This document shows, piece after piece, positions 18,321 to 29,324 of a stretch of DNA of 64,000 nucleotides. The DNA comes from Renibacterium salmoninarum ATCC 33209 (GTDB lineage Bacteria; Actinomycetota; Actinomycetes; Actinomycetales; Micrococcaceae), in NCBI RefSeq assembly GCF_000018885.1, contig NC_010168.1, positions 2,480,001-2,544,000 on the forward strand. The letters are read 5' to 3'. Position numbers and translations under genes: made by a program. The notes under the pieces are model-generated. The model saw nothing but the letters and a program-made list of their open reading frames with translations. It had not been told where the DNA came from and ran no database searches. Every line of letters begins with the position of its first letter. Positions within the stretch are counted from its first letter, which is position 1.

Positions 18321-19246
18321 ATGTCGATGGTCGATGAAAAAGTACTCAAGGCTCAGAAATGGCTGAATTCCAAATACCGTGGTGTAGTCGGATTTGACGT
18401 CGTTCCTGAGGACGGGCGGACTGGCTGGCCAACGATCTTCGGGCTCATTCGGGGACTGCAAAATGAGCTGGGCATCTCTCCTTTGGTGGATAGTTTCGGC
18501 GCTAACACGACCCGGTTGCTTAACGATTACCTCAATCAACATGGGAATATCGACAAAGACACTCCAAATAAAAATCTCATCTATATCATTCAATGCGCTA
18601 TGTACTGTAAGGGGTATGAAGCAGGGGATATCGACGGCCAGTTCAGCCTGCAGACTCAGTCTGGGATAATAAACCTCAAGGCCGATATGGGCATACCTGG
18701 AAGCAGTAAACTAGACCTAAAAACTTTCAAGAGCCTGCTTAGCATGAATGCCTTCGTTCTTGTACCTGGCGGCCGGTCCGCGATTCGTGAAGTGCAGCAA
18801 TGGCTTAACTCGAATTTTTCCTCTAGACGCGACTTCGATATCTCCCCCTGTGACGGATACTTTTCACGTGGAGTGCAACAGGCATTGATGCTGGGCATTC
18901 AGTTTTCGCTTGGTATGGGTGACGGTGTAGCAACTGGCAACTTGGGACCAGGAACTCGAAACGGAATCAAGTCACAAGGAGTCCTCCAGGTAGGGACTAC
19001 TGATTCGACTTCCCATATGGTCCAATTGTTCAAAGCTGCAATGATCTTTAACGGTTATGAATCAGGCATTGATTTTGGAAACCGGACGTACACCTCGACT
19101 AACGCATCAGCAGTTAGCGATTTTCAAGACTTTGCTTTGCTCCCCAAAACGGGTCAAGGCGATTATCAAACCTGGTGCTCGCTTCTAGTTTCAACTGGTG
19201 ATCCAGACCGCCTCGGAAAAGCCGCCGACTGCATGACACCTCTCAC
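18321..19246 (+). pseudogene. peptidoglycan-binding/DUF1906 glycosidase-type gene, 3' end cut by IS
   Basis: About 308 residues remain from ATG 18321. Internal repeats resemble peptidoglycan-binding units: EKVLKAQKWLNSKYRG...LIRGLQNELGI, AIREVQQWLNSN...GVQQALMLGIQFSLG, and MVQLFKAAMIFNGYE. This N-terminal arrangement precedes a DUF1906 (Rv2525c-like) glycoside-hydrolase domain in related actinobacterial proteins (from memory). Here the frame enters IS copy 1 at 19247, after STGDPDRLGKAADCMTPL, so the catalytic half is lost and a short IS-encoded tail is added. It was probably a secreted or wall-acting enzyme. Confidence 0.65.
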
Positions 19247-19276
19247 TGAATCGCTCCGGTGTGTCCGGAGGGTTTC

Positions 19277-20167
19277 TCAGACGATGAGCCTGTCGGCGGC
19301 TGCCGTGCTCTGGTAGTGATTGTAGTAGTGGTTTTCTAGCTCTACTGGTGGGATGTCTCCGCAGTACTGGTAGAGCCTTCGGTGGTTGTACCAATCGGCC
19401 CATTCAGCGGTGCCGATTTCGACTTCTTCTAGAGTCCGCCAGGGCTTGCCGGGTTTGATCAGCTCGGTCTTATAAAGCCCGTTGATGGTTTCCGCCAAGA
19501 CGTTGTCGTAACTATCACCCACAGAACCGATCGAGGGGCGGATACCGGCCTGGGCCAGGCGTTCGGTGAAGGCCAAGGAGGCGTATTGAGCCCCGGCATC
19601 GTGATGATGAATCACCCCGGAAATCTCAGCCCCGGCCCGTTCACGACTCCAGATTGCCTGATTAACTGCGTTGAGCACTAGCACGGTGTTCATAGAAGCA
19701 CTCGCTGACCAGCCCAGGATCCTCCGAGAGTAAGCATCGATCACGAAGGCAACATAGACCCACCCGGACCAGGTCGAAACATAGGTGAAATCATCTACCC
19801 ATAGCCGATCCGGTGCCGTTGGTGTGAAATCACGGCGGACCAAGTCCTTCGCTCGGGCTGCCTTCGAGTCTTTGATCGTGGTGCGTTTGACCTTGCCACG
19901 GACCGCACCCTGTATGCCAAGTAACCCCATGAGCCGTTCTACCGTGCACCTGGCCACCGGCACACCTTCACGGTTCATCGCCAACCAGACTTTCCTGGTG
20001 CCGTAAACCCCGTAATTAGCGGCATACACCTTCTGGATCACGGGCTTGAGCACCTCATCACGTTGTTCTCGGTGAGATCGTGTTTTATCCACCCATTCGT
20101 AGTACGTGGACGGGGTGGTCTTCACCCCGTCCCAGTAAGCACCTGGCAGATCGACTCGACACCCCAC
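19277..20167 (-). CDS. IS3-family transposase OrfB, DDE catalytic part (copy 1)
   Basis: 296 residues with the rve integrase core. The DDE residues lie in LWVDDFTYV, HHHDAGAQYASLAF and DNVLAETINGLYKTEL (Val where the other copies have Ala). The first dozen residues (MGCRVDLPGAYW) are not family-like. The conserved N-terminus (VKYIKDH...WGVESICQVL) lies just upstream in another frame. Whether this copy is active is unclear. Confidence 0.88.
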   Translation of the reverse strand: MGCRVDLPGAYWDGVKTTPSTYYEWVDKTRSHREQRDEVLKPVIQKVYAANYGVYGTRKVWLAMNREGVPVARCTVERLMGLLGIQGAVRGKVKRTTIKDSKAARAKDLVRRDFTPTAPDRLWVDDFTYVSTWSGWVYVAFVIDAYSRRILGWSASASMNTVLVLNAVNQAIWSRERAGAEISGVIHHHDAGAQYASLAFTERLAQAGIRPSIGSVGDSYDNVLAETINGLYKTELIKPGKPWRTLEEVEIGTAEWADWYNHRRLYQYCGDIPPVELENHYYNHYQSTAAADRLIV

Positions 20168-20176
20168 CGCAATCCA

Positions 20177-20542
20177 TTATTCTCGCGGTGACCGGCATGG
20201 TCCTTGATGTATTTCACGATCAGTGTTGTGGCGGTCGAGTTCGACCGCGAAAAAAGCTGAAGCACTCCGAAGGATCGCGTTCGCCCGTTTCAGCTCAGCG
20301 TTCTCACGCCGTAACCGTTTCAGCTCGGCCGATTCCGTGCTCGTTGTTCCAGTTCTAGTACCAACATCGATCTCGGCTTGCCGGACCCATTTACGCACCG
20401 TTTCCGGCACACCCACACCCAAAAGCTGGGCAACTTTTTGCATCGCCGCCCACTCCGAAGACGCACCCTCCATCTCCGCCACCATGCGCACCGTACGATC
20501 CTTCAACTCCTGCGGATACCGTGTCGTAGTTTTCCCTGCCAT
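20177..20542 (-). CDS. IS3-family transposase OrfA (copy 1)
   Basis: 121 residues. The helix-turn-helix region has YPQELKDRTVRMVAEME and AQLLGVGVPETVRKWVRQ. A leucine-zipper-like ELKRLRRENAELKRANAILR follows. OrfA binds the element ends and regulates OrfAB in this family. In this element orfA ends nine bases before, and in the same frame as, the recognisable OrfB frame, which is unusual; see the finding on reading frames. Confidence 0.9.
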   Translation of the reverse strand: MAGKTTTRYPQELKDRTVRMVAEMEGASSEWAAMQKVAQLLGVGVPETVRKWVRQAEIDVGTRTGTTSTESAELKRLRRENAELKRANAILRSASAFFAVELDRHNTDREIHQGPCRSPRE

Positions 20543-20592
20543 GTCCTGATCCTCTCAAACAAGAAAGTCTCCGGACACGCCGGGGCGATTCA

Positions 20593-23500
20593 AGAAGCAC
20601 TAAATGCTTGAGTACCATTCCGCACCGTCGTGGCATTGTGCGCCGCATCGTAGCCATAGGACAACGACGTGGGTCCGGAAGTTTCCGAAGTCACTTCGTT
20701 CACCGAGTTATAACTGTATTTCTCCGCGGCGCCCGGCAAGCCCGTTGGCGTTTGCCCGGTTAGTTGATTCGCGTTATCTCTGGCGTACGAAAGGGACGCC
20801 AGCGTTATCGATCCTTTGACCAACGCAGAACTGCTCAACTGATCCGCATCATCAAAGACACTATTCACCGCGGTTCCGTTGGGATATCCCAGCGAGGTCA
20901 CCTGACTGTTGTGGTTGTAGCCAACCGTAATCTTGTTGCCAGAAAAGTCAGTGATTGACTGCAACCGCCCGGCATCGTCGTAGCCCTGCTGAACCGGGGT
21001 TTGCTGCCCCGGGTACGCGATGCTCGACTCGTGCCAATCCGCGTCATAGCCATAGAGAACTCGCGCTCCGGCACCATTTCGGTGCGAAAGCAACTCGCCA
21101 AAAACGTCATAGGACCAGACGCTTGCCCCGGTGCCGTCGGTAAGGCCAGTTTGCCGCCCGTCCAAGTCATAGCTCACTGCGCTAACGCCTGCTGTGCCAT
21201 CCGAATATTTCAGCGAAGCCATCCGACCTGCGGAGTCATAGCCAAAGGTGGCTACAACATTTCGGGGATCGGTACTCGGCTTCTTGAGCCCAGCGGGATC
21301 GTAAGCAGTCGAAGTCATATGGCCATCAGCATCGGTCAAAGTTATTGCCCGATGCTGCCCGTCATAGCCATATTTCGTGTGCTTGCCTAAACCATCAACC
21401 TGTTCCAAGACCTTGCCGGATGCTGTGTAACTGGTGCTGGTGTTACTGCCATCGGCCATTGTGACCGATGTTGCCTGACCAATCGGATCGAAAGTAGTCG
21501 TCGTAGTGTGCGAATTGGCATCAGTGTCAGACACTTTTCGACCGTTGGCATCGAAGACAGCGCTCGACTTATGTCCCAGCGCATCAATGACGCTGGTCTG
21601 TAAACCCCACGCGTTGAAACCGAAGCTGGTGCAACCCTTTGCTGGCGGCGAACAACCAGCGGCAACTCCAGCAGCGAAACCTTCCGGCGTCACCATCGAG
21701 GTGCGACGCCCCGTAAGGGTGTCGTAGCGGAACAAGGTCTTGTTCCCCAATGGATCGGTATTACTCACCACATCACCAAAGTTGTCATAGCCCGACGTCG
21801 AAGACTTCCCCAGCGCGTCAGTGGTCGAAGTACGTTCGCTGGGGTGAGCAGCATCGGCATAGTCGAATTTAGTCACCCGCACATCCGGATTGCCGACCGT
21901 GCCGGTGGAATTTCCGACGTCGGTCCCCAACGCTGTATCGCTCAGCGAGACCTGCGAAGGCATGCCGGCGGCGGTGTACGTGGTCGCTGAACGCAGACCA
22001 GAGGGTGAAACGCTCAGCACATTGTGCCCGGCGTCGTCATAAGCCATCGGGGTGGTATTTCCGGCCGGGTCTGAGCTGGAGACCTTATTGCCGTGATCGT
22101 CATAAGCAAACGTCTGAGTATGGCCGTCAGGATCCCGGCTAGTTGAAATACCCAGGGAAATCGGATCATAGGTGTACGTCCACGTACCAGCGTCCGCCGT
22201 CGACCAACCTTTAGTCTCGCTGGTGAGCAAGCCATTGGCGTCGTAGCTGTCTAGAGTCTTATGCCCCGCCGGGTCAGTGACCAAGGTCTGACCGGCCACC
22301 AGATTATTTGCCGAATCCGGACCGTAGACAAACTTTGTTACCTGGCCAATGGCATCAGTTTGGCTTGTCACTCGTTCTTGCCCGTCGTACACCATCGACG
22401 TCACCGGAGCCGGGGTGGCGCTCTTGCCGAAGTTGGCCGGCTTCGTCATTGAGGTGATCAGGTCTGCAGCCGAATAACCGAAAACTGCGTGGTCATCGTC
22501 GCTTCGCGACGTACCGACCCCGTAAACATCAGTGAGGTTGCCACTCGCGTCGTAGCCGTAATCCACCTCGCGATTAGCCGGATCTTTCACACTGGTTATG
22601 TGACCAGCAGCCCAGCCGAAGGTGTAGCTGCGTCCAGCCGGATCAGTCACTTGATTCAACAGCCCGGCCGAGTCATAGCTCAGTTTCGTCCAATAAGCGG
22701 GACTTGCCTTAGTGCCAGCAAGATCTGTCTCTTGGCTAAATCGGCCCGTGCTGGCGTCAAAAGTAAAGAACGAGGTTCCGCGGCGCGCATAGCTATAAGT
22801 GGACCCGCTCTTGCTAAGTGTGGCGTCAAAGCGCGGCGCAGCGGTCGTGTACGTGGAACCAGAAAGCTTGAATGCCACCTGCGAACCGTCTTCTTGATGA
22901 ATGACGACGTCGCCGTTCGCCGCAGTCGTCGCGGAAAGCCCGTATGAATAACTCCAGCCCCAACCAAACGGTCCGTTCTGCGCGAGCGTCTTATTCGGCC
23001 CATTCGGATCAGCCACGGCCGAAGCATAGGAACGGCTCAAGTTCAGCGCCATTCCATTCCCAGGGGTGCTCAAGTCAGTGATGCTTTCACCAAAGTAGCC
23101 GGTCTGCGTACGCACTGGGTCACCAGCGGTACGTTGCACACAACCACAGTTAACGAATGCAGGATTTGATCCCTTTGGCGCGTCCTGAATTCCTTGCGGG
23201 CCGCCAATTGGCGTTCCCGGTGAGCCACCCATCGGGATAAAAGCCACAGCGTCATAGGCGACGTCGAAGATTCCGCCGTCCATATTGCTGGCATTGTCCA
23301 GGCTGATACTGCCGCCATTTTGCATCGCGAAAGTGCCGATAGTCGCCCACTGTTCCGAGCCCCAATCCTGATTCACTCTGATCTTCCAGGGCGCCACACC
23401 ACCGCCAGGATTAATGGTGTAGACCACGTCGGTTGCGGTTGCCCCTGCTTCCGGTAGGTGCAGCTTGATCTTGTAATACTGCAAACTTGGCAAGTTCGGT

Positions 23501-26185
23501 GTCCAGGTACCTTTATCGATCACCGCAGTATCCGACGCCGATTCGGTGTGCGTAAACAGAATTCGGCCACCGAATCCAACGCCTAGTTGATGCATATCGA
23601 TCTGCCCCACCGTGACGCCTTGCGCTTTCTTACCGTAATCCATCGTGAAATTACCATTGCTGGACCAGTTGATCTGACCGCAGCCAGCAATATGTAACGG
23701 TGGTGAAGGTTCATCATCAACAATGATCGGCGCGCCGCCCGGCCCGCTGGGAACTGTCGGGCCCAATGAACAAGTAGGCGGATGCGGATCGGCGTGACTT
23801 GGCTCGGTCGTCCCAGCGCCATAGTCATAAGCAGAGGTCGCGCACGACGTCGCACAATCGCTTACCCAGGTGACCGGCTTGTGCCACCAGCACTCATAGT
23901 CCGACAGCGAACAGTATGAACCGCTGGCGTCGTTGGGATTGCAGTGATTACTGTCATCACACATTGCGTTAACACTTGGGATCTTGACCCAGGAACTCCC
24001 GTGATAATCCGGGGTGCCATAGCCAAAATAGCCATAGCGGATGATCGGGCTAGCCATCCAGCCCAATACCCGCTCCTGATACGGCCAGTCGCCCGGGTGC
24101 GCCGCGTCAGCGTAAGTACTTTGCAGGAAAGGTTTACGGTTCGGCGGATAGGCCGGATTGCGCGGGTTGTTGCTCCAGCCCAACCCCCAGGTGCCATCGG
24201 TCCCAGTACAAGTAGCGCTCGGCGTACAACCTGTGGTGTTGCCGTAGGCAGCTGTCGGCTGGATGCCCGAGTTGTAAGCCCACAAGGCAAAATACCAGTT
24301 CTCCAACTTTGACGGATCACCGTTGTTGGCGATGATTCCGGATTCGTAGAGTTGGTTCCAGGTGGATTGCAGAATTTCCAGACCGGCGGCAATGTTCTCC
24401 TGGTAATCCGCCGCGATTTTCATCTGGCCGTGATGCGAGAACGAACCATCGCCGGCGCGCATGCCGGTGGTGACCTGCGCCAGGCCGTAGCCACAATCCG
24501 CGTTCGGGTAATCGATCTGATCAATGGAACCAGCGACGCCGTAATAGTTGGCGATCAGCGGATCAGCAGGAACGCTAGGCAGCGCATGCCAGGACGCCTG
24601 GTTGAAGTTGGATTCTTGAGCTAGAATGCCCAGCATTACTGATCTGGGAACTAGATCGGTTGTTCCAGCCGGGTGGTCAAGTGAGATCGGCGGAAAGTCA
24701 TCACTCGGTGAGTACGGCACTAAGCCCATATTCTCGAAATTCTGCGGCCTCGCGTAGGCAGAGCCAGTGAGCAGCCCTTGCTCGGCCATTTGCGCAGCCC
24801 AGGTGACCTGAGAATTTGATGGCTGCATCACCTGCATTGCTGGATCGAGCCTGGCTACCGAACAGATTGGGGCGTCATTCGCTAAGGATTGTGAAGATTT
24901 CTGCTCTGGCGCTGCATCCGTCGATAGCTTTTGGGCATCTGGAGCGAATAATTTACTCCCCTTTGGTGCAATCGTGTTTCGTTCGGCATTATTACCGTCG
25001 TCAGCCACGCCTGCCGGGATCTCGGCCGATGCTTCGGTGAAGACCTTAGTCGCAGTCTGGTCATATTTTTGATCTACGTACTTACCGGTGGCGGTGGACA
25101 CCATGCGGGTAGCTTGCGGAACAGTTGCCGCGGTTGTCGAAGAAGGCTTGTCCAGGTGATCCGTTGGCAGAGGAAAAACAATGGCATCGCCATCCAACGA
25201 TGACGATGCCATTGATTGCCCTTGCTGTGCAGGGTTGACCGTTTTGACGCCAGGCGCATTGGCGTCGACGCCACTAACTACGTTTTTGCCATTACGTCCG
25301 CCGAACAATCCAACTGTCGCGGTTTCGCCCTGGCCAAGCGCTTCGACAGTCTTGCCATTCCAACGAAACAAGGAGGTCTTGGCATTGTCCGGCGTCGTAG
25401 TGAGGAAATCTATCATGCCGGCTCGATTGGGGCGCAGGTTGAAGGCGGCTCCCGCAACACCTGCGAGTTTAGTTGGAAGCACCGGTTTGTGATCGGTTGA
25501 GCTGTGTGGCAGCGAGATGAGCTCGTTGCCCATCACGCCGATGAAGGATCCAGAGCTTTCGACGGCGGACGTTACCTCACCTTGTGCAATTGCGCGTGCA
25601 CTGATCGTGGCATTGGCCAAGTCGACGGACAGCAGCTCGGTGGACTGCTGGTTTTCACCCAGGTAGACCGAGAAGACCGCACCATCGACGTCGTCACACG
25701 CTGGCGAGAAGTATTTCAACGCCACGCCGCTCGCTATTGGTAATACATTGCCGGTGGCGATCTCTACTGAATTAGGCGAAAGCGCCACGGTCACGTGCCG
25801 CAGAAATGTCAACGGCAGATGAGGGCAATATTGCGACCGCTGCATATTTTCCGTCCCCCGAAAGGCATTGATACCCGGTCCAGGAAGAACTGTCTTTGCC
25901 TTGTGGTTTGATAACTGCCAGCGACCGCCAGGCAAAGCCGTCCTTTTCGGAGGCAATCTGCAGGTGGTAGCCAGAACCGTCCCCGTAAGCGCCCAGCGTT
26001 ATGTCTTGTGAGACGGCAGCGTCTTTTCCAAAACTATTAGCCGGTACGGAGGCCGCCGAGATACTAGCGCCAGCCGCGCCTTCGGCCGCTGTGGCCTTGC
26101 CCGGCAGCAGGAAAACGACTGCGGTGACAGCAATGCAGAATGCCACCAGTAACGAAACAAGGCGCAACGGTTGAATTAGTTTCAC
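20593..26185 (-). pseudogene. giant secreted RHS/YD-repeat protein, frameshifted and cut by IS
   Basis: About 1860 codons. GTG 26185 opens a signal peptide (LVSLLVAFCIAVTAVVFLL). The frame shifts near 25795, then runs to the IS at 20592. In order: a WD-like N-terminal region; a lysozyme/transglycosylase-like segment (GILAQESNFNQASWHAL, CGYGLAQVTTGM); a golvesin-like region (FTHTESASDTAVIDKG, YYKIKLHLPEAG); a DUF6531-type block (RTQTGYFGESITDLSTPG); and many YD repeats (YDSAGRM, YDLDGRQTGLTDG). Such proteins are polymorphic toxins or adhesins whose variable toxic tip sits at the C-terminus. That tip is missing: the gene ends at ATTVRNGTQAF beside the IS. Confidence 0.9.
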
Positions 26186-26419
26186 TCAGGTTCTTTCGGT
26201 ACAAGGCTCTGCCCAAGATTGGCATCTGGATTTGAGTTCGCTGCGGCCCCCAGCTGAGTCGAGCTCGAGATTATCCTTCTCCTTGATTTATCCGCTGTCA
26301 ATCTTTGAATGCGGTGAGGGGTCGGCTCGCTGCCTTCACATAAATCGCACTAAGATATTCACAAAACACACAACCAACACTAAACTCACAAGATACACGC
26401 GAACTCACAAGGACCTTTG

Positions 26420-27441
26420 ATGCAAAACCCATTCCGGCCTTCCGCTGGCGCTACTCCACCGGAAATAATCGGACGCGCTGGGGTCCTAGACGAATTCGAT
26501 TACGGCATGTCCCTCGGTTCAGGGGCACCCGGACTGCTGACCATTTTCACCGGAGCGCGGGGCATCGGGAAGACAGTTATGCTCGGGGCCGCGCAGGACA
26601 TGGCTAGAGAGCGCGGGTGGCTTGTCATTTCAGAAACCGCGACCGCCGGATTCATGGGGCGGATTGGCGAGGCCGTACATCAGGCCATCGAAGAACTCGG
26701 CAGCCGTTCACAAGGCCGACGAGTTACCGCAATTGCTTCGCGTTCGTGGCACGGGCTTGATTATTACCGTCGATGAAATCCACGCCGCTGATCGGAATGA
26801 ACTAGCCCAGCTAGCCGCAAGTGTCCAGCACTTCATTCAGGGCCAACTTCCGATAGGGCTTGTGTTCGCCGGACTGCCAGCAGCAGTGTCGGATCTACTC
26901 AACGAAGGTGTTGCCACTTTTCTTCGACGAGCCGACAAGATTGACCTCACATGCAGCTGCAGTGCGAGATGTGGAGAGCTCATTTACTGAAATCTTCAAT
27001 CAAGCCGGCTTCAAAATCTCATCTACACTAACCCACAAAGCCGCAAAGGCGACCGGTGGATATCCTTTTCTCATTCAACTCGTTGGTTACTTCCTTTGGC
27101 GTGAAGCAGAAAATCACGGTGGGGAAATATCGGCACAGGCAGTCGACAACGCGATCAATGCCGCCGGGCGGCGGAACGCGCGCACAGTAATTGAGGCCGC
27201 TCTTTCCACAATTTCGCCGAAAGACTTAGCTTTCCTCAACGCAATGGCTGAAGATAATGGCCCCTCGATCGCAGGAAATATTAGTGTGCGGCTGAATGCC
27301 AAAACGAATGTCACCGCTAATTACCGGACCCGGCTCATCGCCGCTGGATTAATTGAGTCAAAAGGACATGGCCAAGTAGATTTTGCCATTCCTGGCCTGC
27401 GTCGCTATCTCAGATCACAATCTGATTTAAAACAGGAATGA
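26420..27441 (+). pseudogene. ORC/AAA-type ATPase, internal deletion and frameshifts
   Basis: ATG 26420 follows AAGGA and gives MQNPFRPSAGATPPEIIGR, with Walker A in TGARGIGKTVML. After SETATAGFMGRIGEA the frame breaks (about 26700). Compared with the usual actinobacterial form, roughly 60 residues are absent before GLIITVDEIHAADRNELAQL (Walker B), which lies in a second frame. A further shift near 26960 leads into VESSFTEIFNQAGF, GGYPFLIQLVGYFLW and a C-terminal winged helix ending at 27441. These ATPases are common solitary genes of unknown role. Here the ATPase precedes three uncharacterised membrane-protein genes. Confidence 0.85.
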
Positions 27442-27521
27442 TTAGCTCTCGCCAATGGTCCGCATGCACTACGCTCCCAATCTCCGCCCGCGGTATGACG
27501 CTTTAGCCCATCGATTGGGGC

Positions 27522-28172
27522 ATGCTGTCCTATGTGGCAAGTATTGAATCCTATTTAGCGTCTGTCCCAAAGAATGATCCTGAAGTTGCGAAGAAGCCGA
27601 GCTGGGAAGCCTTGTGCTTGGAAATCCTCCTGAACGTGGCCTGGCTCCTCACGCCGACAGCTAGCTTGGTGGTCGCCACTTAAATATTCGCCTTCGGTCC
27701 GCCTACTTGGGTTTCGAGCAATGCCTCAAGCTGGCTTGGATATGCCTTCGGCGCAGTGGTCCTTTTAGGCTTTTGCTTGATTGGTTCCTGGTGGCTGCAT
27801 TCAGATCGCATTTCGTTCTGGAACAGCAGTAAATATGCGTCGGGATTCATCTGTCTTATTCCACTCATTCTGATCATCGACCTGATCTTTTTGTCTGGTG
27901 TCAGCGGCCCTTGGGACTTCCCCGGCTGGCCGGTATCGCCAGCGCGAGAGGCTGCGTATCGATGGGGTTGCGCGGCAACAGCGGCCGCTCCGGTCGTCAT
28001 GGTACTTCAAGCAATCGTCAATTTTCTGGCTGCCGAGTTCAAATGGACGCTTCGACGCGAGCTCATTGTTGGACTGACTACGGCCAGTGTCGTGCTGATT
28101 ACCGGCGCGATCTTCCTGGCTATTTCTCGTGGCTACGCCGCACTGCCCCAGTATCTCGGAGCAGCACTATGA
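27522..28172 (+). pseudogene. unknown multi-pass membrane protein with in-frame stop
   Basis: I do not recognise the family. ATG 27522 starts MLSYVASIESYLASVPKNDP and continues LEILLNVAWLLTP. TAA at 27681-27683 interrupts, but the same frame goes on as IFAFGPPTWVSSNASSWLGY with four hydrophobic segments (VVLLGFCLIGSWWL, FICLIPLILIIDLIFL, TAAAPVVMVLQAIVNFL, TTASVVLITGAIFLAI), ending at TGA 28170-28172. A coding-like stretch in another frame just upstream (RPRYDALAHRLGHAVL, about 27480-27525) hints that the original start lay further 5'. Its stop overlaps the next gene's ATG (ATGA). Confidence 0.6.
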
Positions 28173-29324
28173 CGTCCAGCAGAAAGACAAAAGCTCTCAA
28201 CATCTGCTGGGGTGTCGCACTCCCCTTACTAACTCTGCTCACCAGCATCAGTTGGTACACGGCGTCGCCGCCGGATACCAGCAACCGGAAAATCGAGTCA
28301 TTCCTTGCCCTCACCAGCTCGGTAGGGCTGCTTGCTGCACAGAGCTTCGGTGTTTATTGCGCCGTGGGGCGGAAAAGATCATCAGCTCGGCGGCTTTCTA
28401 CGGAACGATGCTGGCTAGTGCTCTGATTGCACTGTTTTCGACCGCGACAGTGGTGCTGGGCTTGCTTGCCTCCGCTCCTGAGGCCGATTCTGGCAAAGAC
28501 CCGTCCGCAATTCCGGGCGCCGGTCCAGCCTATTTTCTGGCCGCATTCGCGATGCCCGCCGCACTGAGCGCGGTCCTCGCAACAGCCGCAATATATGCCT
28601 TGGCCGAATGCAAGAATTGGACCCGCAACACCGTCACCACGGGCACAGTCATTGCGTGCAGCTTGATTCTTTGCCTCGGCTGGGCTGCTTTCCGCCAGCC
28701 AAACAGCCGCCCTCGGGCCGCCAGCGCCGCCACAACCGGCAGCCCGGCCAAACCCAATGACAGCTCGCACTCCGAAGGCGGACCCGAACGCGTCTGCGCT
28801 CCCTTCCGAATGCCCAGCAGTAAAAGTGAGCAGCATGCAGGCTTTGCGCATTCCGGCCGGCGACCAATAGAGCATGGTGACCAGCGTGCTAAACACCTTT
28901 TCAACGTGGCTCAATTCTGGCTCAGAATTTATGCGGTTGCCGCAGTGGCGCACAGCCCCCGCTCATTGAGTCAACTTACTCGCTTCTGCCTACGGCAACG
29001 CCTACACCAGCTCAATTTTCACCAATCAGGCAGGCGCGGCTTGGTTGCAGTACTTCAATGGACAGGTGACGCTCAACGCGAGACTGTTGCAGGCCCTCCG
29101 CACCGCGAGCCCAGATACCGATTTGTCAAAACCGGCCAGTTACCATTTAGACCTAATCATCGATACCAGTGGCAACAGCTCGGGTAACTACTTGAAATTC
29201 GACGCAACGTTGATTTCAAGCGCAGCCGTCGACTGGCAGAATCCCGACAAAAAAGCGCGCTGGTATGTGCAAATGATCCCTGTGGGAAGAATTCTACATG
29301 ATCGACTATGTTGAAGCTACCTAA
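28169..29324 (+). pseudogene. unknown membrane/exported protein, multiply broken
   Basis: Starts ATG 28169 (MTSSRKTKALNICWGVALPL). The frame shifts near 28366 into AAFYGTMLASALIALFSTAT and YFLAAFAMPAALSAVLATAA, then near 28768 back to the first frame. In-frame TAG (28868) and TGA (28967) follow before a long extracytoplasmic-looking stretch: NAYTSSIFTNQAGAAWLQYF, ASYHLDLIIDTSGNSSGNYL, DKKARWYVQMIPVG. A last shift would give FYMIDYVEAT ending at 29324. Four membrane helices plus a soluble domain; no family recognised. At least five lesions make this the most degraded gene in the window. Confidence 0.6.

Larger units (their letters stand above)
19247..20592 (-). mobile_element. IS3-family insertion sequence, copy 1 (IS994-like)
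   Basis: A 1346-bp element on the minus strand. Terminal inverted repeats are TGAATCGCTCCGGTGTGTCC at 19247 and, read from the other end at 20592, TGAATCGCCCCGGCGTGTCC (two mismatches). It carries orfA and orfB. Flanking triplets are CAC and AGA, so there is no 3-bp target duplication. It joins a truncated peptidoglycan-binding gene to a truncated RHS gene. It is nearly identical to the copies at 35664 and 47302. Confidence 0.92.

Noticed and set aside
19247..20592. Intact composite transposon formed by pairs of the IS copies
   Set aside because: Copies 1 and 2 are inverted and 15 kb apart, enclosing chromosomal genes with no outer target duplication; copies 2 and 3 enclose typical chromosomal genes such as HU. 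No evidence of movement as a unit.
26340..26415. Short tandem repeat of ACACA/CTCACAA motifs before the ATPase gene
   Set aside because: The copies are irregular and too short to distinguish from local A/C-rich composition.
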